64,000 nt of DNA, taken from NCBI RefSeq assembly GCF_042659445.1, contig NZ_JBHSSR010000006.1; one strand, written 5' to 3'. Of this stretch, positions 56,016-63,729 are shown piece by piece (the first letter of the stretch is position 1; the number at the start of each line of letters is the position of its first letter). This DNA is from Macrococcoides epidermidis (GTDB lineage: Bacteria; Bacillota; Bacilli; Staphylococcales; Staphylococcaceae). A model generated the notes under the pieces. That model did no database searches, was not told the DNA's origin, and saw only the letters and a list, made by a program, of their open reading frames with translations. The translations under genes and the position numbers were made by a program.

Positions 56016-56237
56016 TTACTTCTTCGAATTTCTACCTTCGTCTCTATTGATGAATATATTTGCGATTCTGCCGAATATATCGTTATTAAAGTCCGCTCCA
56101 CCAAAGGCAGCTTTTGCATAAGTGTCGTCCTCTCTACCTTTTAAACCTGGTGTATCATAATTTGTATTGCCAGTACGACCTGCAGGATTGTGTTCACCAT
56201 GATGTTTCGGTGGCCAGTGATTATTCTTCTCAGTCAT
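56016..56237 (-). CDS. Small hydrophilic protein, unknown
   Basis: This 73-residue protein is very His/Asn/Gly-rich at the N-terminus (MTEKNNHWPPKHHGEHNPAGRT) and lacks any membrane segment. GGAG lies about 8 bases before the ATG, supporting translation. Convergent with the GNAT pair. I do not recognise the family. Confidence 0.6.
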   Translation of the reverse strand: MTEKNNHWPPKHHGEHNPAGRTGNTNYDTPGLKGREDDTYAKAAFGGADFNNDIFGRIANIFINRDEGRNSKK

Positions 56238-56330
56238 AACACATTCTCCTTTGCAAAATAAGATATATTTCTTAAATGTATTATACCATAAATAGAGATT
56301 AAAACATAAAATGTAAATATCCAGTATGAA

Positions 56331-56365
56331 AAGAAGGTATCTGAATAATTTTCAGATACCTTCTT
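56331..56365. terminator. Terminator of the nuclease gene
   Basis: AAGAAGGTATCTGAA and TTCAGATACCTTCTT arms around a 5-base loop on the minus strand. Confidence 0.85.
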
Positions 56366-56366
56366 T

Positions 56367-57182
56367 CTAGTTATTCGCCATCCAGCTTTGATACTTAATA
56401 CCTGACGCTTCACAACCCATTCTGTCACCATCGCGATCAAATTTAGATTGATACGAAATGTGACTATCCGTAATACCATAAGGATAATATTGTTTCACTT
56501 CAGTACAATTAGCAAGCACTTTAGGTGCACCAGTTTTATAGCGAGAAGTTGGATAACCAGCACGAGATGGTGTTGGTGATTTTTGAACTGTGCTCGTATT
56601 ATTCGTTGAAACAAATCCAGACACATTACTACTTGTCGTTGATTTAACAGGTTTAGCAGTTTCTTTATAAATATATCCCTCACCTAATGGATTTACATAA
56701 CCTTTAATTGACCATATTTTATAATGCTTCTGTTTCGCATGAGATTCATTTGTCTTTAATAAATTTAAGTAATATTTCTGTGTATATACGTAACCTACAC
56801 GCGCATAACCATAACGCACCATCTCTTTATTAACTAATTTGCCGTTTGCATAAAGATATACAAGATGACGACCGTACTTATCTAACTTCTGATTGTTGTC
56901 ATATTGAATTTGGAGTTTACCGTATCTCATATAATTCTCTAAATATTTTGCCGCTTCTTTGGCATAAGGTTGAACAGGCTTTCTCGGATCTTTTGATTCT
57001 GGTGTGTCGATGAGTAACATACGAATCTTAATCGTCTTTTTACCAAGTTTTACGTACGCTGTGTCACCATCAACCACTGAAACGTATTGTACATTGTATT
57101 TCGATGACAATGCCTGTGATTCTTTTTGTGGAACGAGGATAAATAATAAAATTATTGCAATAAACATTTTTAACACTTTCAT
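56367..57182 (-). CDS. nuc: Secreted thermonuclease-like protein with C-terminal excalibur domain
   Basis: This 271-residue protein has an N-terminal signal peptide (MKVLKMFIAIILLFILVPQKESQA), an SNase domain at about residues 27-155 with the catalytic Arg/Glu segments IKIRMLLIDTPES and DKYGRHLVYLYANG, a Thr/Ser-rich linker, and an excalibur calcium-binding domain ending FDRDGDRMGCEASGIKYQSWMANN. It would digest extracellular nucleic acids. The C-terminal domain also occurs alone at 63.3-63.6 kb. Confidence 0.92.
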   Translation of the reverse strand: MKVLKMFIAIILLFILVPQKESQALSSKYNVQYVSVVDGDTAYVKLGKKTIKIRMLLIDTPESKDPRKPVQPYAKEAAKYLENYMRYGKLQIQYDNNQKLDKYGRHLVYLYANGKLVNKEMVRYGYARVGYVYTQKYYLNLLKTNESHAKQKHYKIWSIKGYVNPLGEGYIYKETAKPVKSTTSSNVSGFVSTNNTSTVQKSPTPSRAGYPTSRYKTGAPKVLANCTEVKQYYPYGITDSHISYQSKFDRDGDRMGCEASGIKYQSWMANN

Positions 57183-57263
57183 AAAAATTCCCCCAAATGA
57201 AATAATCTACTTAAAGTAAGTATATATGATTCATTTGTAATTGGGGTAAATATTTCTAAAAAA

Positions 57264-57288
57264 ACAGTACTTAAAAATAAGTACCGTT
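57264..57288 (-). terminator. Terminator of the mpfA-like gene
   Basis: ACGGTACTT and AAGTACTGT arms around an AT-rich loop, with T7 after it on the minus strand. Confidence 0.85.
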
Positions 57289-57297
57289 AATTTACTA

Positions 57298-58605
57298 CTA
57301 TTCTATTGGTTCATCTGATTTAAAAACTTCAATTTCCTCTATGTGATTACCATCTCTTTTAATAATTTTAAATAGATAGTTATCATGATAAATCTCATCT
57401 TTATTTTCACTGATAAATGATAACATCCAGCCACCGATAGTATCGACATTATCTACCTCAAATTGAACACCTAAAAGTTTTTCTACATCACTAATTAATA
57501 CACTTGAATGCATCTTATAATGATTATCATCCATTCTAATTATCTTTTCTTTCTCATCAGCATCAAACTCGTCACGGATTTCTCCGACAAGCTCTTCGAT
57601 GATATCTTCTATAGTAACCAATCCACTTGTACCACCATATTCATCCATTAGAATTGCTAAGTGTACTCGATTTGCTTTCATCTTATGCAGAAGTTTAGTT
57701 AAAGCTACTGTTTCAATTTCTCTCATAACTGGATGGATATAATCCGTTAATTGCTTCTCTTGTATAATCTTAATATCTTGTAATGTTAAATCAATAAAAT
57801 CTTTTATATGAACATAACCTACAATATTATCTTTATCAATTTCATATACTGGATATCTTGTATAACGTTCGTGCTGTATCATTTCTATGACGTCAATAAT
57901 ATTAGCATTGATATCAATTGCAATAATTTCATTTCTTGGTGTCATTACTTCTCGAGCAACTTTATCATCAAACTCAAATGCGTTATTAATTACTTTAAGC
58001 TCATTGATATTGATTTCACCAGATTGATAACTATCTGCAAGCAACATACGTAATTCTTCTTCAGTATGGGTTAATTCATGTTCTCCTACTGGTTTAATAC
58101 CGATTGCTTTCAATAATAATCTTGCTGAACCATTTAATAACCAAATAAACGGATAAAGTATTCTATAGAAGAACATTATCGGTTTACTAAACGCCAATGT
58201 CACTGCTTCTGCTTTCTGTATCGCAATTGTTTTCGGAGCTAACTCACCCACAACTACATGTAAAAAAGTAGCGATAATGAATGCAGCAACTAAAGTAAAA
58301 ATATGAATTAAATCAGTTGGTATGCCCATCATCTCAAACATAGGATGAAGGATAAATTCAAAAGTCTTTTCCCCAACCATACCTATACCTAATGCTGTAA
58401 TTGTAATCCCTAATTGACAAGCACTTAAATATTCATCTAAATGATTTACTACTTTACTAGCAGATAAAGCGCCTGGCTTGCCTTCATTAACAAGCTGATT
58501 TAATCTTGAATGTCTTACTTTGACGATTGCGAATTCTGTTGCGACGAAAAATGCGGTTAAAATGATTAGTATCGTAAATATAAGTAAATTTATAGTTGTT
58601 TCCAA
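57298..58605 (-). CDS. MpfA/CorC-like CBS membrane protein
   Basis: This 435-residue protein has a DUF21/CNNM membrane domain with about four helices, two CBS domains (VMTPRNEIIAIDINANIIDVI and LTDYIHPVMREIETVALTKLL) and a C-terminal CorC_HlyC domain. Family members such as S. aureus MpfA export magnesium or other ions. It starts at TTG 58605, the only start after an in-frame stop; no Shine-Dalgarno sequence is next to it. Its strong SD is separated from it by a 10-bp-arm hairpin. Likely cotranscribed with the MerR gene upstream. Confidence 0.85.
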   Translation of the reverse strand: METTINLLIFTILIILTAFFVATEFAIVKVRHSRLNQLVNEGKPGALSASKVVNHLDEYLSACQLGITITALGIGMVGEKTFEFILHPMFEMMGIPTDLIHIFTLVAAFIIATFLHVVVGELAPKTIAIQKAEAVTLAFSKPIMFFYRILYPFIWLLNGSARLLLKAIGIKPVGEHELTHTEEELRMLLADSYQSGEININELKVINNAFEFDDKVAREVMTPRNEIIAIDINANIIDVIEMIQHERYTRYPVYEIDKDNIVGYVHIKDFIDLTLQDIKIIQEKQLTDYIHPVMREIETVALTKLLHKMKANRVHLAILMDEYGGTSGLVTIEDIIEELVGEIRDEFDADEKEKIIRMDDNHYKMHSSVLISDVEKLLGVQFEVDNVDTIGGWMLSFISENKDEIYHDNYLFKIIKRDGNHIEEIEVFKSDEPIE

Positions 58606-58641
58606 TAATATATTCTGTCAAATGACAGAATACTCACCTCC
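58606..58641 (-). promoter_or_regulatory. Hairpin between Shine-Dalgarno and start of mpfA-like gene
   Basis: Minus-strand order: GGAGGTGA (58641-58634), one base, arm TATTCTGTCA, loop TT, arm TGACAGAATA (58632-58611), TATTA, then TTG (58605-58603). Linear SD-start spacing is 28 bases, but 6 when the hairpin is folded. The dyad could also be a regulator site. Confidence 0.8.
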
Positions 58642-58642
58642 A

Positions 58643-59038
58643 TTAATTTTGTATAAATAATAGTAATGTTTTAATTAAAGCTAAATCTTTCTTGGCTAAA
58701 GATCTTGCTTCGGTTATATCTTCAGACTGTGCAATATGCTTAATATCATGTTCTAATTGATTCATCTTTAATCTTAAATCTTGAATATCTATGACTTCAT
58801 GTGATGTAAATTTATTTTTAATTTCATTTAAATGCATACCTTCTTGTTTAAGCTGCTCAATTTCTTTAATCCTGTTTACCATTGTGTTTGAATAATATCT
58901 GTAGTTTGATTCACTTCTATTAAATTCTAATAATCCAAGATTGGTGTAATAATCTACCGTTCTATTTGTTACACCTGCTAATTTAGCAAGTTTGCCTATT
59001 TTTAATATGTCCTTCCCAATTAGCTCTCCTCCCTCCAA
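58643..59038 (-). CDS. MerR-family regulator
   Basis: This 125- to 131-residue protein has a MerR helix-turn-helix (ILKIGKLAKLAGVTNRTVDYYTNLGLLEFNRSESNYRYYS) and a coiled-coil effector region. The annotated TTG 59038 is the only usual start but has a poor SD before it. GGGAGGAG lies just 7 bases before an in-frame ATT at 59020, a rare but known initiator. The stop overlaps the mpfA leader. It may regulate the downstream mpfA-like gene and itself. Confidence 0.85.
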   Translation of the reverse strand: MEGGELIGKDILKIGKLAKLAGVTNRTVDYYTNLGLLEFNRSESNYRYYSNTMVNRIKEIEQLKQEGMHLNEIKNKFTSHEVIDIQDLRLKMNQLEHDIKHIAQSEDITEARSLAKKDLALIKTLLLFIQN

Positions 59039-59055
59039 ACCATCACGTGATAGTT

Positions 59056-59087
59056 TATATATTAAAGAATCTTTAATCTAACCTCAA
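59056..59087 (-). promoter_or_regulatory. MerR-type long-spacer promoter of the merR gene
   Basis: TTGAGG (59082-59087) and TATATA (59056-59061) are separated by 20 bases, which is long for SigA but normal for MerR-activated promoters. The dyad ATTAAAGA-T-TCTTTAAT fits inside the spacer. Confidence 0.5.
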
Positions 59088-59149
59088 TAAATATGTATAT
59101 ATATCTGCAAAATATTTTTATAATTGTGAATATTTTCGACACAAAATAA

Positions 59150-59173
59150 AAAACACCCTTTTCAGGGTGCTTT
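59150..59173 (-). terminator. Terminator of the duplicated-domain lipoprotein gene
   Basis: AACACCCT and AGGGTGCTT-type arms; a T run follows on the minus strand. Confidence 0.75.
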
Positions 59174-59175
59174 AT

Positions 59176-60270
59176 CTAATCGATTAAACCAAGAATAAAA
59201 ATTTCCTGGACAATACCATTATCATCAAAATCTACTCTTACAAGAAAACCATTCGTTTTATCGTTATCATAGAATATACTATTCTCTTTACGGATATCAA
59301 CCTTACTCTTCCAAGCTTTCTCTAATGCATCAATATGCACATTTTGATCAGCAACGTTGAGCTTGATGCCAATCACTCTATCCTCTATCATCTCAAAACC
59401 GAAATTGCCAAATTCTTTAATTGTACCATTTTCACTATATTCACCAAGATCATCAAGATTTGGAGTATCTCCTAAACCTATACCGTTAATCTTAAATGCT
59501 GCGGTACATACTTGATATGCAAAATCAAAGTTTGTAATGTCAGGGAAATTGTAATATGCAGTGCCATCACGCATTTCTATATTTGGGTCATCTACAGATG
59601 TATTATTTTCTGTATCACCATTCTTATAATCACCTTTACGGATATTAATAGTTTCAACTATATGATCAGCATTTTCAGTTACTACAACATGGTAACCATT
59701 ATTATTAATACCATCATAAATAATCGATGATTCTGTATTATGCGTAACTTTTACACCCCATGCTTTAATTAAATCATCCGTTCGTACGCCTTGATCTTTA
59801 ACCTCTAGAACAAATGTACTAAAATCTCTCGTATAAATATCACCACCAAGAACCATTTCGAAATTATCATATTTTAAGCTGTTTTCATGTGATAATTTTC
59901 TATCTTCTCTAAGAATACTTGGCACATTTACCTCTTTGTTGATTCCCCATCCTTCAATATTAAAGGTATTACTTAATATTGAATCAGCAAAATTTTTATT
60001 TAATATTGACGGAAAATTATAATGAGACACACCATTAACTAACGTTAACTGACCTTCTTTCGTTGATTGCTGGGTATCCTTATCTCTATCTTCAGTAGTA
60101 ACGGCTTCTTTCTTCTCACTATTCGATACTTGCTTATCCTTTATATCGTCTTGTGATGTATTACTTTCGATTTTTGTTGCACCTTTTTCTTTCGTCTCTT
60201 CTTCTCCACAGCCACTTAAAATTAATGAAAAACTAGCTAAAGTAATTAAAAATTGCAGACTTTTCTTCAT
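59176..60270 (-). CDS. Lipoprotein with two copies of one domain
   Basis: This 364-residue lipoprotein has lipobox LSGCGE, a Lys/Glu/Thr/Asp-rich linker, then two related ~115-residue units: GVSHYNFPSILNKNFADSIL (about residue 79) and GTAYYNFPDITNFDFAYQVC (about residue 240), each followed by a region ending near ALEKAWKSKV or DLIKAWGVKV and a hydrophobic strand. This looks like an internal duplication. Function unknown; monocistronic. Confidence 0.72.
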   Translation of the reverse strand: MKKSLQFLITLASFSLILSGCGEEETKEKGATKIESNTSQDDIKDKQVSNSEKKEAVTTEDRDKDTQQSTKEGQLTLVNGVSHYNFPSILNKNFADSILSNTFNIEGWGINKEVNVPSILREDRKLSHENSLKYDNFEMVLGGDIYTRDFSTFVLEVKDQGVRTDDLIKAWGVKVTHNTESSIIYDGINNNGYHVVVTENADHIVETINIRKGDYKNGDTENNTSVDDPNIEMRDGTAYYNFPDITNFDFAYQVCTAAFKINGIGLGDTPNLDDLGEYSENGTIKEFGNFGFEMIEDRVIGIKLNVADQNVHIDALEKAWKSKVDIRKENSIFYDNDKTNGFLVRVDFDDNGIVQEIFILGLID

Positions 60271-60446
60271 AATATTTATCTCCTATGATAATATTTGGTA
60301 ACTATTTTTATTTAATTATAATAAATTTTATTTCTTATTACACTACATTTTTAATAAACGTCGGAATTATCATGATTGAAATACACTTTACAAATCTATT
60401 TTTTACCATCACAATAAAAATATAACAACACTATGAGGTGGTAATA
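60271..60446. other. Intergenic region between the lipoprotein and membrane-protein genes
   Basis: This 176-bp divergent gap is AT-rich. GAGGTGG at the right end precedes the ATG at 60447. No convincing promoter or structure was seen. Confidence 0.4.
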
Positions 60447-60761
60447 ATGAATCCATTTTATCTGTTTTTAATTTTAAGCTTAAATTTATTCTTAGGATTC
60501 TTCCTAAAAGAGAACGTATCCGATATTATGTTCCATTTGTTCATGAGCAATCTGCTTGCTGCTCTTCAGTTTTCTGATGAAATGAAAAAACAAACCTTAT
60601 TATCTAAAGATTATTACATGTATATTTTCATCCATATAATCTATAGTGTTATTTGCGTAACTATCCTCAGTTTTTATTTTAACTTTTGGGTGAAAATCGG
60701 ACTATTCTTAATGCTGTTTATTATTGTTACTACTTATCTAAAATTTATTAAAAATAAATAA
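60447..60761 (+). CDS. Small membrane protein, unknown
   Basis: The 104-residue product has three to four hydrophobic segments (MNPFYLFLILSLNLFLGFFL, FHLFMSNLLAALQF, YMYIFIHIIYSVICVTILSFYF, IGLFLMLFIIVTTYL). The ATG 60447 is preceded by GAGGTGG. No motif or homolog is recognised. Two strong hairpins follow. Confidence 0.6.
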   Translation: MNPFYLFLILSLNLFLGFFLKENVSDIMFHLFMSNLLAALQFSDEMKKQTLLSKDYYMYIFIHIIYSVICVTILSFYFNFWVKIGLFLMLFIIVTTYLKFIKNK

Positions 60762-60786
60762 GCCCTACTAAAGTAGCGCTTATTTT
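60757..60786 (+). terminator. First terminator after the small membrane protein gene
   Basis: AATAAGC and GCTTATT arms with inner CTACT/AGTAG pairs and one C-C mismatch, followed by TTTTC. Confidence 0.8.
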
Positions 60787-60793
60787 CTGAATC

Positions 60794-60840
60794 AATGGGA
60801 TTTATTCGTGTGATAAGCACAATAAATCCCATTCTTTTTC
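60794..60840 (+). terminator. Second, strong terminator
   Basis: AATGGGATTTATT and AATAAATCCCATT arms with a structured loop, followed by CTTTTTC on the plus strand. Confidence 0.85.
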
Positions 60841-60865
60841 TAAGTGCTCATGTTTATCCATGCTC

Positions 60866-61681
60866 CTAATATTCCTTCTCAATATCCATCGACTGTGGCC
60901 AGCCGGATATAGATTGTTTCTTATCGAGTAAACGCAATAAATTCATATCTTCATTTGTAATCTTAAAATCAAAGATATCAATATTATTCTTAATATGTTC
61001 TAAGCGTGTAGACTTTGGAATAACGACAACCTGTTCCTGGATTAAGAATCTTAACATAATTTGTGCCGGTGACTTCTTATATTTATTTGCTAATTCTTTC
61101 ACGACTGAGTTGCCTAATAAAGCACCTTCTCCAAGTGGCGACCATGCTTGATGAACTATTTCTCGTTCTGATAAATACTGATGTAACTTCTTCTGTTGAA
61201 AATTTATATGCGTCTCTACTTGATTCACTACAGGTTTCACAGTAGCAATATTTAGTATTGCTTCAGTCTCTTCTGAATTAAAATTTGATAAACCGATTGC
61301 GCGGACACTTCCGTCTTTCACGAAACTTTCTAATGCCTGATAGGTACCAATACTATCATTTGTCGGCCAATGAATGAGTACGAGATCACAATAATCGACT
61401 GCAAGCTTCGTAAATGAATCGTTCAATGCAGCAATCGTCGCATCATATCCATCAGACATTACTTTCGTCGTTAAGAAAATATCTTCACGTGCAACACCAG
61501 ACTTATGAATAGAATAACCAACCGCCGCTTCGTTATGATAATAAGCAGCTGTATCAATTAAACGATAACCCGCTCGAATCGCCTGCTCTACGTACTTTCC
61601 GATATGCGTGTTATCACTTAAATAAGTACCAAACCCCAGTACCGGCATATCCATTCCGTTATTTAACTTAATCGTTTCCAC
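60866..61681 (-). CDS. Aldo/keto reductase
   Basis: This ~271-residue AKR has the catalytic tetrad: Asp and Tyr in RLIDTAAYYHNEAAVG, Lys in DIFLTTKVMSDG and His in DLVLIHWPTND, plus NADPH-site VIPKSTRLEHI. The start is GTG 61681, with AAGGAG 9 bases upstream; ATG 61690 is too close to it. It resembles YtbE/YvgN methylglyoxal reductases. Divergent from the TetR gene, whose operator pair lies about 110 bp upstream. Confidence 0.92.
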   Translation of the reverse strand: METIKLNNGMDMPVLGFGTYLSDNTHIGKYVEQAIRAGYRLIDTAAYYHNEAAVGYSIHKSGVAREDIFLTTKVMSDGYDATIAALNDSFTKLAVDYCDLVLIHWPTNDSIGTYQALESFVKDGSVRAIGLSNFNSEETEAILNIATVKPVVNQVETHINFQQKKLHQYLSEREIVHQAWSPLGEGALLGNSVVKELANKYKKSPAQIMLRFLIQEQVVVIPKSTRLEHIKNNIDIFDFKITNEDMNLLRLLDKKQSISGWPQSMDIEKEY

Positions 61682-61790
61682 CTGTATCATCTCCTTATCC
61701 CTATTATATAACAGCATTTATATTTCTAATAATCTTAGCAACGCTCAATAAAATATTTATTACTAAAACTAAATATATTATCATTTTCTT

Positions 61791-61845
61791 TTTTAATACA
61801 CATGTATTAAAATAAGATTATATTATTTAATACACGTGTGTTAAA
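61791..61845. promoter_or_regulatory. Twin TetR operator dyads
   Basis: The first dyad (61791-61812) is a perfect repeat of TTTTAATACA and TGTATTAAAA around CA. The second (61826-61845) is TTTAATACAC/GTGTGTTAAA with one mismatch. They share TTTAATACACRTGTRTTAAA, with centres 34 bp apart, and lie just before the TetR gene. Confidence 0.85.
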
Positions 61846-61858
61846 AAGGAGATTAACG

Positions 61859-62440
61859 ATGCCGAAAATAGTAAATCATGAAGCAAAAAAGCAACTAATA
61901 TTAGAAATTGCCTATCATAATATACAGGAACTCGGTAAACAAGGCACATCTGTTAGAAGTATAGCCAGTGCAGCGAAAATGACACCTGGCCAAATCAGAT
62001 ATTACTTTCCAAATCAGTCTGCATTACTTTCAGAAATACTAAATATGCTTACTGAATCAATTGAATCAAATATCAAATCAATATTTATGGACCGAAACAT
62101 ACCTCTTGAAAAAAGAATTGTCGATGCGATATTACTAACAATGCCGCTCGATAAGAAAAGAACTGCGGATATGATCGTGTGGTTGGCGGTACAAGAAGAA
62201 AATAGCACAATTGATGAAAACACGATGAGTGATGAAATCTATGTATTAGTACAAAAATCTTTTGAACTCTTGCATCAAAATAATAAAATAAAGCCTTCAA
62301 TCGACAAAGAAAAAGCCATCACAAAAATGCATGCTTTAATTGATGGATTAGCGTTACATAAACTTTATCAGCCGAAACATCTATTAAACACTTTAGTAGA
62401 ACAAATCATCACTGAAGAAATTCAATCATGGATGGAGTGA
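61859..62440 (+). CDS. TetR-family regulator
   Basis: This 193-residue protein has an N-terminal helix-turn-helix (GTSVRSIASAAKMTPGQIRYYFPNQSALLSEIL) of the TetR family. The start is ATG 61859, preceded by AAAAAGGAG. Twin operator dyads lie directly upstream, suggesting autoregulation. The CPBP gene follows 5 bases after its stop, so the regulator and the putative protease form an operon. Confidence 0.92.
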   Translation: MPKIVNHEAKKQLILEIAYHNIQELGKQGTSVRSIASAAKMTPGQIRYYFPNQSALLSEILNMLTESIESNIKSIFMDRNIPLEKRIVDAILLTMPLDKKRTADMIVWLAVQEENSTIDENTMSDEIYVLVQKSFELLHQNNKIKPSIDKEKAITKMHALIDGLALHKLYQPKHLLNTLVEQIITEEIQSWME

Positions 62441-62445
62441 GTAAA

Positions 62446-63282
62446 GTGAACAAATTATCAAAAATTATTTATATACTCTCGTTCTCAATTATTCTGTTGT
62501 CTTGTCTTTACGTTCAATCTAAAACTGAAGGATATATTAAAGTAAGTGCTGATCATAATCACAAAATACATTTTCTGCTAACATGGCTCCCAAGTATTAT
62601 CGGTATTCTACTAATTCTTATAACACAAAAACCATCCAATAAATTCAGTACATTAATAGATACAAATGTAAAGTCAATCAAATTTTTTATTTTATTATCA
62701 ATTGCATTAATACTATTAATGATCATTACGCCGAAGTCCATTGTATTTAACCTATTTTATATTTATAAATTATTACTTTTACTAGTTATACCCATGATAT
62801 TTTTCTATAAGGAAAATATAAACATATTAAAATCAACAAAAAAACAGAGACTTTGGTTGATACCGTTAATCATATGTATCGCTTGGTACATCACCTATAT
62901 CATCGTTAACTTTAACACATTAACGCTACATAAATATAACATTCCATATGACTATTTAATTATAGGCGCTACTATTTCATTCATTTTAAATGCAGTATTA
63001 GAAGAACTATTTTACCGATCATGGTTACAGACGCGACTTGAACCAATGCTCGGCTTTATACCAGCTATCTTTATAACGAGTATATTGTGGGCTTTATGGC
63101 ATATGGGAATCCAATATCATTCAAACATTTTACTGACCTTTGCAAACGTCATTGTATTTCACAGTATTACCGGCATCTTCTTAGGATTATTGTGGTTAAA
63201 ATATAGAAATATCATCATAAACATATTCGTTCATGGATTATTAAACTTTCCTATTTATATCGTTACTTATTGGTTTAATTAA
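62446..63282 (+). CDS. CPBP-family intramembrane protease-like protein
   Basis: This ~278-residue membrane protein has about eight hydrophobic segments and the CPBP (Abi) motifs: NAVLEELFYRSWLQTRL with EExxxR, ILWALWHMGIQYH, and IFVHGLLNFPIY with the last His. The start is GTG 62446, with GGAG just before; the ATG at 62428 overlaps the TetR end and lacks a good SD. Such proteins often process peptides or give bacteriocin immunity. Regulated with TetR. Confidence 0.9.
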   Translation: MNKLSKIIYILSFSIILLSCLYVQSKTEGYIKVSADHNHKIHFLLTWLPSIIGILLILITQKPSNKFSTLIDTNVKSIKFFILLSIALILLMIITPKSIVFNLFYIYKLLLLLVIPMIFFYKENINILKSTKKQRLWLIPLIICIAWYITYIIVNFNTLTLHKYNIPYDYLIIGATISFILNAVLEELFYRSWLQTRLEPMLGFIPAIFITSILWALWHMGIQYHSNILLTFANVIVFHSITGIFLGLLWLKYRNIIINIFVHGLLNFPIYIVTYWFN

Positions 63283-63301
63283 TGATTAGAGATAAAAAAA
63301 T

Positions 63302-63324
63302 AAGCCCTGCATTTGCAGGACTTA
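63302..63324. terminator. Bidirectional terminator
   Basis: AAG-CCTGC and GCAGG-CTT arms with one mismatch around ATTT; an A run to the left serves as T run on the minus strand. Confidence 0.75.
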
Positions 63325-63327
63325 ATA

Positions 63328-63630
63328 TTAGTTTTTCGCCATCCAAGCTTTAAATACCATATCTTTTGCTTCACATGCCATTTTGTCTTTATCTCTATCA
63401 AGACTTTTTGCATAAGAAACATGGTTATAAGTAATACCGTAAGGATAATATTTATTTACTGTCTTGCAATTCGAGAATTTTTTAGGTGCACCTTTTCTAT
63501 ATTTAGAAGTTGGGTATCCAGCTTTTGTAGCTGCCTTTACTGTATGAGAATCATTTACAGTATCAATTTGTGAAAATGGTAAAGTTACTGTTAATAAAGC
63601 AATTGATGTTAATACTTTTAAAGTTTTCAT
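63328..63630 (-). CDS. Secreted standalone excalibur-domain protein
   Basis: This 100-residue protein has a signal peptide (MKTLKVLTSIALLTVTLPFSQ) and an excalibur calcium-binding domain with LDRDKDKMACEAKDM. About 60 residues align closely with the C-terminus of the nuclease at 56.4 kb: shared YPTS.YR/YK.GAPK, NC, YYPYGIT, HxSY and a final AW/SWMA-N. Function is unknown. It ends in a shared terminator with the CPBP gene. Confidence 0.85.
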   Translation of the reverse strand: MKTLKVLTSIALLTVTLPFSQIDTVNDSHTVKAATKAGYPTSKYRKGAPKKFSNCKTVNKYYPYGITYNHVSYAKSLDRDKDKMACEAKDMVFKAWMAKN

Positions 63631-63729
63631 GTTTTATCTCCTGTCTGCACAATAGTTACATATATATTAATTATATATAACCATACCAACTATGGATTGT
63701 AAATAAAATAAAGAAAAAGGAGGTCTCCA

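Noticed and set aside
58644..58660. A separate promoter for the mpfA-like gene inside the merR end
   Set aside because: TTGACA occurs within the dyad, but the nearest TATAAA-like sequence is 21 bases away and inside the coding region, so I do not call a promoter.
62446..63282. Bacteriocin immunity role for the CPBP protein
   Set aside because: Such roles are known in the family, but no bacteriocin gene or processing system lies nearby, so I call only the family.
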